From GCA-2683135 sp964507445 (GTDB lineage Bacteria; Planctomycetota; GCA-002687715): DNA of 64,000 bases. The notes under the pieces were generated by a model that did not search any database, had not been told where the DNA came from, and saw nothing but the letters and a program-made list of their open reading frames with translations. Numbering within the stretch: position 1 is the stretch's first letter; every line of letters starts with the position of its first letter. The position numbers and the translations under genes are program-made. Positions 54,697-62,980 of the stretch are shown one piece after another. The stretch is from assembly GCA_964507445.1 (NCBI GenBank), contig CAZDQF010000015.1, forward strand, positions 62,001 through 126,000, written 5' to 3'.

Positions 54697-55878
54697 ATGC
54701 CAGAGGCCTTCATCGTTTCCGCCGTCCGCACTCCCGTGGGTCGGTTCCTGGGCAGCCTGAAGGGGATCAGCGCTCCGCGGCTCGGCGCGCTCGCCGTGGC
54801 GGGCGCCATGGAGCGCGCGGAGGTGCCCGCGGATCGTGTCGAGGAGGTGATCATGGGATGCGTCCTCCCCGCCGGCCTGGGGCAGAACCCGGCGCGGCAG
54901 GCGGCCATCTGGGGCGGCGTCCCGTCCGCGGCCGGGGCCATGACCATCAACAAGGTCTGCGGGTCGGGGCTCAAGTCCGTCGCCCTCGCGGCCCAGGCGA
55001 TCCGCGCCGGCGATCACCAGGTGGTCGCCGCCGGCGGCATGGAGAACATGAGCCGCGCGCCCTACCTGGCGCCGGACGCGCGAGAGGGCTCTCGTCTGGG
55101 GCACGGTCGCTTCCTTGACTCCATGATCGTGGATGGCCTGTGGGACGTCTACAACGACATCCACATGGGCATCACCGGCGAGATGGTGGCGGAGAAGTAC
55201 TCCATCACCCGTGAACAGCAGGACGCATACGCGGCGGAGAGTCACCGCAAGGCGGCGGCCGCCCAGGCCGCGGGCGCATTCGATGACGAGCTCCTCTCGG
55301 TGGAGGTGCCGCAGCGTCGCGGCGACGCCGTGGTCTTCGATCGGGACGAGTCGGTTCGTCCGGACACCACGGCGGAGACCCTCGCGCGCCTGAAGCCGGC
55401 GTTCAAGAAGGACGGGACGGTGACCGCCGGGAACGCCCCCGGGGTCAACGACGGCGCAGCCTGTTGTCTCGTGGTGTCCGAAGCCGTGGTCAACGAGCTG
55501 TCCCTGCAGCCTCTGGCCAGGGTCCTCGGCTACGCCACCGGCGGCACCGATCCGGAGTGGGTGATGATGGCTCCGGTTGAGTCCACCCGGAAGCTCAACG
55601 AGAAGCTGGGCTTCTCCATGGATGACTACGACCTGATCGAATTGAACGAGGCGTTCTCCGTCCAGGCGCTGGGCGTGATGAAGGAGCTGGAGCCCGATCC
55701 TGATCGGGTCAACGTCAGCGGCGGCGCCGTGGCCCTCGGGCATCCCATCGGCGCCAGCGGCTGCCGCATCCTGGTCACCCTGTTGCACGGGATGAAGGCC
55801 CGAGGCGCGAAGCGCGGGCTCGCCTCCTTGTGCCTGGGCGGCGGGAACGCGGTTTCTCTTGCTGTGGAGGCCTGTTGA
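54697..55878 (+). CDS. Acetyl-CoA C-acetyltransferase (thiolase)
   Basis: The 393-residue enzyme condenses two acetyl-CoA to acetoacetyl-CoA or the reverse. It has the nucleophilic cysteine in NKVCGSGLKS, the HPIGASGCR motif with the second catalytic Cys region, and ELNEAFSVQALG. Length and VCGSG context fit biosynthetic-type thiolases (AtoB/PhaA). GAGAGGAA lies 9 bases before the start. It heads a coupled operon of acyl-CoA enzymes that continues to 61473. Confidence 0.95.
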   Translation: MPEAFIVSAVRTPVGRFLGSLKGISAPRLGALAVAGAMERAEVPADRVEEVIMGCVLPAGLGQNPARQAAIWGGVPSAAGAMTINKVCGSGLKSVALAAQAIRAGDHQVVAAGGMENMSRAPYLAPDAREGSRLGHGRFLDSMIVDGLWDVYNDIHMGITGEMVAEKYSITREQQDAYAAESHRKAAAAQAAGAFDDELLSVEVPQRRGDAVVFDRDESVRPDTTAETLARLKPAFKKDGTVTAGNAPGVNDGAACCLVVSEAVVNELSLQPLARVLGYATGGTDPEWVMMAPVESTRKLNEKLGFSMDDYDLIELNEAFSVQALGVMKELEPDPDRVNVSGGAVALGHPIGASGCRILVTLLHGMKARGAKRGLASLCLGGGNAVSLAVEAC

Positions 55879-56450
55879 TGGGACGTGTCTCGTTGATCCT
55901 GTTGTCGGCGTGCGTGCTCTGGAGCTGCGGAGACGCGGTCAAGGTGGCGGAGCCCCCGACCAGGGAGAAGAAGCCCATGGTGAACCCCGACGCAGGGCCT
56001 CACGGGCACGCTGGGCACAGTGCGCCAGAGGGGACGACGCCCCACGCCCAGCCCAGCCACGATCCCTTCGCCGCGGCCCCGGTGAGCAGCGCCGATGCGA
56101 AACCCGCGGGCGATCCGGAGGAGGTGGTCTATTCGGGCACGGTGACCCTGGCGGAAGGGGTCACCCTGCCGGACCCCTGCTGGCTCTGGGTCTCCGCCGG
56201 GAACCCGCCCCAGGGTCGCCCGCCCGTGGTGACGAAGCTCTACGAGAGTCCCGAGTTTCCCCTGACCTTCGAGTTGAGGCGCAAGGACACGGCGTTCCCC
56301 GGAGCGTCGGTGCCGGAGAAGGCAGATCTGGTGCTCTACGCCAGCGTCGCGAAGAACCGTTTTGTGGAGGGGATCGTCCTCAGGGTCCCACCCACCGCCG
56401 AGGCGCCCATGGGCACCAACGGCATCGCCATCGAGATCAAGCAACCATGA
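55878..56450 (+). CDS. Lipoprotein embedded in the acyl-CoA operon
   Basis: The 190-residue protein starts MGRVSLILLSACVLWSC, a lipobox with the modified Cys at 17 (another Cys at 12). A His/Pro/Ala-rich linker (about 35-75, several HGHAGH-like histidines) precedes a beta-sandwich-like domain (about 85-190). I recognise no family. Its ATG shares bases with the thiolase stop (TGATG), and its stop overlaps the dehydrogenase start. An exported lipoprotein inside a cytoplasmic CoA operon is unusual. Confidence 0.8.
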   Translation: MGRVSLILLSACVLWSCGDAVKVAEPPTREKKPMVNPDAGPHGHAGHSAPEGTTPHAQPSHDPFAAAPVSSADAKPAGDPEEVVYSGTVTLAEGVTLPDPCWLWVSAGNPPQGRPPVVTKLYESPEFPLTFELRRKDTAFPGASVPEKADLVLYASVAKNRFVEGIVLRVPPTAEAPMGTNGIAIEIKQP

Positions 56451-57301
56451 ACCACAGCAAGGTCGCGGTCATCGGCTCCGGCACCATGGGCAACGGCATC
56501 GCCCATGTGTTCGCCCAGTCCGGACGCAGCGTCACCCTCGTGGACGTGAACCAGGAGTTCCTCGATCGTGCCCTCGCCACCATCGGGAAGAACCTGGAAC
56601 GCCAGAAGGCCAAGGGACGGCTCGATGAGGAACCGGGGGATGTGTTGGGGCGCATCGCCGCCACCACGGACATGGCCGCCCTGGAGGGCGCCTCCATCGC
56701 CGTGGAGGCGGTGCCGGAGAGCAAGGAGCTGAAGCGGGAGGTGTTCCAGAAGATGGACGCCACCCTGGCTGAAGGCTCCATCCTGGCCACCAACACCTCG
56801 TCCATCTCCATCACCGAGATCGCCGCGACCACCGGCCGTCCGGGTTCCGTGATCGGCATGCACTTCATGAACCCAGTGCCCATCATGAAGTTGGTGGAGG
56901 TGATCCGCGGCCACGACACCACCGACGAGGTGACGGAGCAGGTGATGGACCTGTCCCGCCACCTGGGGAAGATTCCGGTGGAGGTGAACGACTTCCCCGG
57001 GTTCGTCAGCAACCGCGTCCTCATGCCGCTCATCAACGAGGCGGCGTTCGCCCTCATGGAGGGGGTGGCCACCAAGGAGTCCATCGACGAGGTCATGAAG
57101 CTGGGCATGAACCACCCCATGGGGCCCCTCACCCTGGCTGACTTCATCGGCCTGGATGTCTGCCTGCACATCATGGATGTGCTGGTCGATGGTTTCGGAG
57201 ACCCCCGCTATCGGCCCTGCCCGCTGCTGAAAAAGCTGGTCGCCGCCGGCCACCTCGGTCGAAAGACAGGGCGTGGGTTCTACGACTACTCGGAGGCTTG
57301 A
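56447..57301 (+). CDS. 3-hydroxyacyl-CoA dehydrogenase (Hbd-type)
   Basis: The 284-residue NAD-dependent enzyme interconverts 3-hydroxyacyl-CoA and 3-oxoacyl-CoA, the step following the thiolase in the synthetic direction. It has VIGSGTMGNGIAHVFA, NTSSISITEIA, the catalytic His in GMHFMNPVPIMKLVEV, and FPGFVSNRVLMPLINEA. The ATG overlaps the lipoprotein stop (ATGA). No enoyl-CoA hydratase or reductase is in the operon. Confidence 0.95.
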   Translation: MNHSKVAVIGSGTMGNGIAHVFAQSGRSVTLVDVNQEFLDRALATIGKNLERQKAKGRLDEEPGDVLGRIAATTDMAALEGASIAVEAVPESKELKREVFQKMDATLAEGSILATNTSSISITEIAATTGRPGSVIGMHFMNPVPIMKLVEVIRGHDTTDEVTEQVMDLSRHLGKIPVEVNDFPGFVSNRVLMPLINEAAFALMEGVATKESIDEVMKLGMNHPMGPLTLADFIGLDVCLHIMDVLVDGFGDPRYRPCPLLKKLVAAGHLGRKTGRGFYDYSEA

Positions 57302-57307
57302 CCGCCC

Positions 57308-58450
57308 ATGGACCTGTTTCTGACGGACGCGCAGGAGGCCCTACGCCAGGAGGCTCGCGCGTTCGTGGACGAGCATGTCCGCCCCGGGGCGGATGCCCGC
57401 GACCGCGCCCATGAGTTCCCCGCTGTCATGGTGAAGGCGGCCGCCGAGTTGGGCTATCTGGGGATGCTGATCCCCGAGGAGTACGGCGGGCGGTACCTGG
57501 GCAACCTGGGGCAGTGCCTCGTCCTCGAGGAATTCGCTCGCGTGGACGCCTCCACCCACGTGACCATCTCCGTCCACAACTCCCTGGTCTCCGCTCCCAT
57601 CCGGGAGTGGGGGTCGAAGGAGTTGAAGGCCAGGTACCTCCCGCGCATGGCGACCGGTGAGATGCTGGGGGCCTACGCCCTCACCGAACCCCACTCCGGC
57701 TCAGACGCCGCGGCCCTGTCCTGCGTTGCGGTGCAGGATGGCGAAGACTGGGTGCTCAACGGCACCAAGATGTGGATCACCAACGGCGCCTCCGCCGAAG
57801 TCGTCATCGTGTTCGCGCGGACCAACAAGGAGGTCTCCAACGCCAAGGGGATCAGCGCCTTCGTCGTGGAGAAGCAGCCGGGGCTCACCTACGGCAAGAA
57901 GGAGAACAAGACCGGCATCCGCGCGTCGGAGACCGTCCAGCTGTTCCTGGAGGACGTGCGCGTGCCGCGGGAGAACCTCCTCGGAGAGGTGGACCACGGC
58001 TTCAACTACGCCGTCGAGACCCTCAACGGCGGGCGCATCGGCATCGCCACCCAGGCGGTGGGGATCGCGCAGGGCGCCCTGGACTCGGTCATGGACTACT
58101 TCGAGGACAAGCCCGCGGAGAAGGGTGCCGCGTTCGCGACCCAGGACGTGGACTTCCGGTTCGCGGAGATGGCCACCCACGTGGAGGCGTCGCGGCTGTT
58201 GTGCTGGCGCGCCGCTCAGCTGAGGGACCTGGGCCGGGACCACGTGCGCGAGGCCAGCGTCGCCAAGTTCTACGCTTCACGCGCGAGCAACCACGTGTGC
58301 CGCAGCGCCGTGGCCATCCTCGGACCCGCGGGGCAGACCGGAGACGCGGAGCGCCTGTTGCGCGACGCGCGGGTCACGGAGATCTACGAGGGCACCACCG
58401 AGATCCAGAAGCTCGTGGTCTCGCGGGCGTTGAAGGCGTCGCGGGGGTGA
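57308..58450 (+). CDS. Acyl-CoA dehydrogenase
   Basis: The 380-residue FAD enzyme oxidises an acyl-CoA to the 2-enoyl-CoA. Signatures: YALTEPHSGSDAAALSC, MWITNGASAEV, and the catalytic glutamate in EIYEGTTEIQKLVVSRAL. The sequence fits the short-chain/butyryl-type group, but chain length cannot be fixed. It starts six bases after the dehydrogenase stop and its stop overlaps the MeaB GTG. Confidence 0.95.
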   Translation: MDLFLTDAQEALRQEARAFVDEHVRPGADARDRAHEFPAVMVKAAAELGYLGMLIPEEYGGRYLGNLGQCLVLEEFARVDASTHVTISVHNSLVSAPIREWGSKELKARYLPRMATGEMLGAYALTEPHSGSDAAALSCVAVQDGEDWVLNGTKMWITNGASAEVVIVFARTNKEVSNAKGISAFVVEKQPGLTYGKKENKTGIRASETVQLFLEDVRVPRENLLGEVDHGFNYAVETLNGGRIGIATQAVGIAQGALDSVMDYFEDKPAEKGAAFATQDVDFRFAEMATHVEASRLLCWRAAQLRDLGRDHVREASVAKFYASRASNHVCRSAVAILGPAGQTGDAERLLRDARVTEIYEGTTEIQKLVVSRALKASRG

Positions 58451-59385
58451 CGGGGGACCTGCTCGGACCTCTGCTCTCGGGCGACAGGCGCTCCCTGGCG
58501 AGGGCGCTGACGGTCGTGGAGGCGCGGTCCGCGGGGTTCAAGGAGCTGCTGCAAGGCATCGCGCCCAAGCTGGGCCGGGCCCATCGTGTCGGTCTCACCG
58601 GCGCTCCCGGTGTCGGCAAGAGCTCCATGGTCACGTCCCTCACGCGCGCCGCGCGGGCGCGTTCCCTGACCGTGGCGGTGCTCGCCGTGGACCCCACGTC
58701 CCCGCTCTCCGGCGGGGCGTTGCTGGGTGACCGGGTGCGCATGACGGATCACGCCGGCGACGCAGGGGTGTTCGTGCGCAGCATGGCCTCCCGCGGTGCG
58801 TTCGGCGGCCTGAGCCCTACCGCCGGGGACGCGGTGGATGTCCTCGACGCCGCCGGCTTCGACCTGATCCTGGTGGAGACCGTGGGCGCCGGGCAGGTGG
58901 ATGTGGAGATCGCCCACGAGTCGGAGACCACCCTGGTGCTGTTCGCACCCGGAGCGGGAGACGGCATCCAGGCCATGAAGAGCGGCCTCATGGAGGTGGC
59001 GGACTACTGGGTGGTGAACAAGGCGGACGACCCGAGGGCCGCCCAGGTGCGCACGGACCTGATCAACTCACTCTCCCTGAACGAGCCCCCCGAGGACCTG
59101 GAGGAGCGGGTCTTGCTGGCCTCTGCTCGTGACGGCGACGGGATCGACGCCTTGCTGGAGGTCTTGTGTCAACGTCGAGCCGAGCTGGAGGCCTCCGGAA
59201 AGCAGGCTGATCGCATGGTGCGTCGGGTGCGCCGCAGGCTCGCGGCGGCGGCCCGGGACCTGGTGGCTGAGCGGCTGAGCGGGGAGCACTCCGCGTCCTT
59301 GGTGGACTCGGTCCTGCGAGGAGAACGCTCCGTGTACGACGCGGCTCGTGACATGCTGGCTCCTGACGACGGAGAGAACCCATGA
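58447..59385 (+). CDS. meaB: MeaB-type GTPase, chaperone of a B12-dependent acyl-CoA mutase
   Basis: The 312-residue G3E GTPase protects and reloads cobalamin-dependent mutases. It has Walker A (GAPGVGKSSM), switch region DPTSPLSGGALLGDRVRM, the G3 ETVGAGQ, and NKAD for guanine. The start is GTG at 58447, overlapping the previous stop (GTGA). It is followed by the cobalamin-binding subunit that it would serve. Confidence 0.94.
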   Translation: MTGDLLGPLLSGDRRSLARALTVVEARSAGFKELLQGIAPKLGRAHRVGLTGAPGVGKSSMVTSLTRAARARSLTVAVLAVDPTSPLSGGALLGDRVRMTDHAGDAGVFVRSMASRGAFGGLSPTAGDAVDVLDAAGFDLILVETVGAGQVDVEIAHESETTLVLFAPGAGDGIQAMKSGLMEVADYWVVNKADDPRAAQVRTDLINSLSLNEPPEDLEERVLLASARDGDGIDALLEVLCQRRAELEASGKQADRMVRRVRRRLAAAARDLVAERLSGEHSASLVDSVLRGERSVYDAARDMLAPDDGENP

Positions 59386-59792
59386 CCGCACCCATTCGTG
59401 TGCTGGTAGCCAAGCCGGGGCTCGACGGTCACGACCGCGGGGCGAAGATCGTCGCCGCTTCGTTGCGAGACGCCGGGATGGAGGTCATCTACACCGGGTT
59501 GCACCAGACCCCCCAGATGATCGTGGACGCCGCGCTCCAGGAGGACGTGGCGGTGATCGGCCTCTCCGTGCACTCCGGCGCCCACATGCCGTTGTTTCGC
59601 CGCGTCATGGAGTTGATGGCGGAACACGGGCTGGACGACGTGGTGCTCGTGGGCGGCGGTATCATCCCCGACGACGATGTGCGCACGCTCGAGTCCGAGG
59701 GCGTGGGCAAGATCTTCGGGCCGGGCACCCCTACCGGGGACCTGGCAAGCTGGATCCAGGAAGCCGTGGCGAAGGCTCGGAAGGAACCGTGA
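59382..59792 (+). CDS. Cobalamin-binding small subunit of an acyl-CoA mutase
   Basis: The 136-residue protein is a complete B12-binding domain with the DGHDRG motif supplying the lower His ligand, SVHSGAHMPLF and VGGGIIPDDD. Separate small subunits of this size occur in archaeal-type methylmalonyl-CoA mutase and in isobutyryl-CoA mutase. The large catalytic subunit is not in the window. The ATG overlaps the meaB stop (ATGA). Confidence 0.94.
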   Translation: MTAPIRVLVAKPGLDGHDRGAKIVAASLRDAGMEVIYTGLHQTPQMIVDAALQEDVAVIGLSVHSGAHMPLFRRVMELMAEHGLDDVVLVGGGIIPDDDVRTLESEGVGKIFGPGTPTGDLASWIQEAVAKARKEP

Positions 59793-60901
59793 TGGAAACC
59801 TCTCCATTGGATGCCTTGCTCACCGATGAGCAGCAGATGATCGCGCAGGCCGTGGCGGAGTTCGCCACCGATGTGGTGGCGCCGCAGCACGAGGCCATCG
59901 ACCACGCCGGGGTGCACCCGGAGGACCTGTGGCAGGCCATCGCGGAGCTGGGGCTGTTCGGCGCCGCCGTCCCCGAGGAGCTCGGTGGGGCCGGCGCCGG
60001 GTGCGTGGGCCAGGTGGTGGTGGTGGAGTCTCTGGCCCGCGCCGGCGGCGTGGCGGGCGCGCTGGCCTGCGCCCAGGGGATCGTGTCCGACGCCGTGGTC
60101 GGCGCGGGCTCCGACGAGACCCGTGAGCGCTGGCTCGAAGGCCTGCTCACCGGCGAGACCCTCGGAGCGGTCGCCTTGGCGGAGGACGGTTGGAAGACGG
60201 ACTGCGAGGCCCGGAGTGACGGTGACGCGGTCATCCTCAAGGGCGTCAAGGCCGTGGTGCCGTTTCCAGGCCGGGCCGGTTGCTTCGTGGTGCGGGCCCG
60301 CATGGGAGAAGGAGAGGTCCTGGTGCTCGTCCCCGGTGACGCCGCCGGCGTCAGCCACGGCGAGCCCGTGGACGCCATCGGTCTGCGCGGTTTCCAGTGG
60401 GGCGCCTTGACCCTGGAGGATGCGCGCGGCGAGCTGCTGGGCGAAGAGGACCTGGTGAAGCGTGTCGTGGCCAAGGCCCGGGTCGACGTGTCGGCGTTGC
60501 TCTCCGGTGTCGCCCGGGGCGCCCTCGATCACGCCACCCGCTACGCCGGTGAGCGCGTGCAGTTCAAGCGCCAGATCCGTGACTTCAGCGCCATTCAGGA
60601 GAAGCTGGCCACGGGCGACGCGCGGGTGGAGGGAGTGCGCGGGCTGGTGCACGGCGCCGCGCGCGCCGCGGACGCGGGCGCCGGTTTCGCACAGGCCGCC
60701 CGTCGTGCCCGACACCTGGCCGCCCGGGTGGCGGACCAGGTCACCGACGACTGCGTCCAGGTGTATGGCGGCTACGGATACAGCCGGGAGTACCCCGCCG
60801 AGCGCTACTATCGGGACGCCATGTTCTGCGGCTTCGGCGAGTATCACGCCGCGGCTCTGTTCCGGGAGTCGTTGGCGACCTTGGAGGGGAGCTCCTCGTG
60901 A
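59792..60901 (+). CDS. Divergent acyl-CoA dehydrogenase-family protein
   Basis: The 369-residue protein has the acyl-CoA dehydrogenase architecture: N-terminal helices (LTDEQQMIAQAVAEFA), a middle beta domain, and RQIRDFSAIQEKLA and VYGGYGYSREYPAERYYRDA late. The final block does not show the usual YEGT catalytic glutamate and instead reads CGFGEYHAAALFRE, so it may use another base or have lost activity. The substrate-loop ALTEP is replaced by ALAED. The ATG overlaps the B12-subunit stop (TGATG). Confidence 0.88.
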   Translation: METSPLDALLTDEQQMIAQAVAEFATDVVAPQHEAIDHAGVHPEDLWQAIAELGLFGAAVPEELGGAGAGCVGQVVVVESLARAGGVAGALACAQGIVSDAVVGAGSDETRERWLEGLLTGETLGAVALAEDGWKTDCEARSDGDAVILKGVKAVVPFPGRAGCFVVRARMGEGEVLVLVPGDAAGVSHGEPVDAIGLRGFQWGALTLEDARGELLGEEDLVKRVVAKARVDVSALLSGVARGALDHATRYAGERVQFKRQIRDFSAIQEKLATGDARVEGVRGLVHGAARAADAGAGFAQAARRARHLAARVADQVTDDCVQVYGGYGYSREYPAERYYRDAMFCGFGEYHAAALFRESLATLEGSSS

Positions 60902-61473
60902 CCACCCGGCGAGTCCTCGTAGGGATCTCCGGTGGATCAGGACCGGTCATGGCGGTGCGACTGCTGGAGGTGCTGGCGTCCACGGCGCAGATCGAGACCC
61001 ATCTGGTGGCCTCGCCGGCGGCCATCCGCACCCTGGACATCGAGACCGGGTACGCGTGGAGCGCGGTGCGTGAGATGGCGGACTTCTGCTGGGATCACAA
61101 GGACATCGCGGCGGCCCCCGCCAGCGGCAGCTGGCAGCTGGACTCCATGGTGGTGATCCCCGCCAGCATGCACACCGCCGCGGCCATCGCCTACGGCATG
61201 GCCTCCAACCTGCTGGTGCGATCAGCGGACGTGTGTCTCAAGGAGCGCCGTAACCTGGTCCTGGTGCCGCGGGAGACGCCGCTGCACGAGGGGCACCTGG
61301 ACACCCTCACCCGCCTGGCGCGGCTCGGGGCGTGCGTCCTCCCGCCCATGGTCGCCTTCTACCACGGCCCCGAGTCCGTGTCGGACGTGGTGGACCACAC
61401 CGTGGGGAAGGTGCTGGACCAGATCGGAGTGGAGCATCAGCTGTTCAAGCGCTGGCAGGGCCCCCGGGACTGA
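60898..61473 (+). CDS. ubiX: UbiX-family flavin prenyltransferase-like protein
   Basis: The 191-residue flavoprotein resembles UbiX, which prenylates FMN to the cofactor of UbiD decarboxylases. It keeps VGISGGSGPVMAVRLLE (UbiX usually has GASG), the IPASMHTAAAIAYGMASNLLVRSADVCLKERR segment in altered form, and LVPRETPLHEGHLDTL. The GTG start overlaps the previous stop (GTGA). No ubiD is nearby, so its partner is unknown. It is the last gene of the operon. Confidence 0.86.
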   Translation: MTTRRVLVGISGGSGPVMAVRLLEVLASTAQIETHLVASPAAIRTLDIETGYAWSAVREMADFCWDHKDIAAAPASGSWQLDSMVVIPASMHTAAAIAYGMASNLLVRSADVCLKERRNLVLVPRETPLHEGHLDTLTRLARLGACVLPPMVAFYHGPESVSDVVDHTVGKVLDQIGVEHQLFKRWQGPRD

Positions 61474-61480
61474 GCCCCGT

Positions 61481-62452
61481 TCAGGCCTGATGGGCGGCCT
61501 GGTGGCCGTCCCGGTCGTGCACGTCCACCCGTAGCAGGTCCCGGGCCATGATCAGGTCCGGGAACACCTCGCGGCCTTCCCGGACCATGGACCGGTAGAG
61601 CTTGGGGAACTCGTAGCGGGTGCTGAAGTGGGTGGCCACGAACTGGCGGGCGCCGGCGTCCCGGGCCACGGTCGCCGCCTGCCTGATGGTGGAGTGCTTA
61701 CGATCGTGAGCCATCTCGACGAACTCGTCTCCATAGGTGGCCTCGTGGATGAGCAGGTCCGAGTCTCTGGCCAGGGTCACCGCGTTGGCGCAGGGCGCCG
61801 TGTCGGTGCAGTAGGCGACGGAGCGTCCGCGTCTGGTCTCGCCCACCAGGTCCTCAGGCCGGACGGTATCTCCGTTGGCCAGGGTGATGGACTGACCCTT
61901 GAGCAGCTGGCCGCGTTCGGGACCGAAGGGGACCCCCAGGGCGTCCGCCTTGTCGCCGTCGAACACGCCGGGGAGGTCGTGCTCTTCGAACCGGAAGCCC
62001 ATGGCGGGGACCGTGTGGTCCAGAGGCCGGGAGGACACCGTCCAGTCCGCCGTCTCGCACACCACTCCCTCGTACCCGGGGTTGAACTCATGCACCTTGA
62101 TGTCGAAGCCGATCCGGGTCGGGCGCGGCCAACGGGTGACGAAGTCGATGTACTGCTTGAGGGGCCTGGGGCCCCACAGGTGGAGGGGGTACTCCCGCTG
62201 CCCCAGGTTCAGGCTGGAGATGAGCCCAGCCAGACCGAACACGTGGTCGCCGTGGAGGTGGCTGATGAAGATGTGGCGGAACTTGCGACGCGGGATCTCC
62301 GCCTCGAGCATGCGGAACTGGGTGCCCTCTCCGCAGTCGAACAGCAACGTCTCGCCCTCACGGAGCAGGACCGTGCCGGACAGCCCGCGCTTGACCGTAG
62401 GGGCGGCGCTGCTGGTTCCGAGGATGATGATCTCGATGGGCGGACGGGCCAT
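61481..62452 (-). CDS. rnz: Ribonuclease Z (tRNA 3'-endonuclease)
   Basis: The 323-residue metallo-beta-lactamase-fold enzyme trims the 3' trailers of tRNA precursors. It has EIIILGTSSAAPTVKRG, the metal motif SHLHGDHVFGLAG, a CGEGTQFRM segment, and later HEATYGDEF and ATHFSTRY. The start at 62452 gives the standard length; a TACGAT box lies nine bases upstream on the minus strand. It converges on the UbiX-like gene, seven bases apart. Confidence 0.94.
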   Translation of the reverse strand: MARPPIEIIILGTSSAAPTVKRGLSGTVLLREGETLLFDCGEGTQFRMLEAEIPRRKFRHIFISHLHGDHVFGLAGLISSLNLGQREYPLHLWGPRPLKQYIDFVTRWPRPTRIGFDIKVHEFNPGYEGVVCETADWTVSSRPLDHTVPAMGFRFEEHDLPGVFDGDKADALGVPFGPERGQLLKGQSITLANGDTVRPEDLVGETRRGRSVAYCTDTAPCANAVTLARDSDLLIHEATYGDEFVEMAHDRKHSTIRQAATVARDAGARQFVATHFSTRYEFPKLYRSMVREGREVFPDLIMARDLLRVDVHDRDGHQAAHQA

Positions 62453-62461
62453 GACACCGTC

Positions 62462-62467
62462 ATCGTA
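62462..62467 (-). promoter_or_regulatory. Candidate -10 box of rnz
   Basis: TACGAT on the minus strand, nine bases before the ATG at 62452, with no Shine-Dalgarno. Confidence 0.35.
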
Positions 62468-62504
62468 TGAACCTCGGCCCGTCGGGGAACCCCCGCGCCT
62501 GAGA

Positions 62505-62921
62505 CTACAAGGAGATCGTCGTCGCGAGGACGGAGCTGTGGTCCACGTAGCCCAGCAGCGGGTCCCACTCGATGCAGACCACATCGATGTCGAAGGAGAC
62601 GCCCGCCACCGGCGCGCCCAGGGTCCACAGGTAGGTGCCCGCGGCGCTGGCGTAGACGTGGTGGGGGTCGGTGCCGATGGGTAGGAGGATCTGGCTCAGC
62701 AGGACCTCCGAGCCCGCCAACCCCAATCCGAAGATGGGGCCGCTGCCCGTGGGGGACTGCTGGGTGAAGTTCACCAGGGTGTAGAGCTCGGCGTTGGGCG
62801 CGGCGCCGCGGCCGTCGTACTGGCTCGTCCCCGCGCCCCCGGGCTGGGTGAGGGAGATGGCCGGCTGGGCCACGGCGGGAACCGAGGCCAGCAACACACA
62901 GATGCCGATGATGTGACGCAT
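62505..62921 (-). CDS. Small secreted protein, unknown function
   Basis: The start at 62921 gives 138 residues with a signal peptide (MRHIIGICVLLASVPAVAQP). The mature part is Gly/Ser/Leu-rich with beta-like stretches (YTLVNFTQQSPTG, LLPIGTDPHHVYASAAGTYLWTLG) and ends FDIDVVCIEWDPLLGYVDHSS. The composition resembles other exported planctomycete proteins in this window. No family is recognised. It ends 52 bp before the rnz start. Confidence 0.6.
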   Translation of the reverse strand: MRHIIGICVLLASVPAVAQPAISLTQPGGAGTSQYDGRGAAPNAELYTLVNFTQQSPTGSGPIFGLGLAGSEVLLSQILLPIGTDPHHVYASAAGTYLWTLGAPVAGVSFDIDVVCIEWDPLLGYVDHSSVLATTISL

Positions 62922-62980
62922 GGCAGACAACAAGGGAGGGTACCACACGGGGCAGCGGGATCGCCTCCCGGTCGGCCGCT

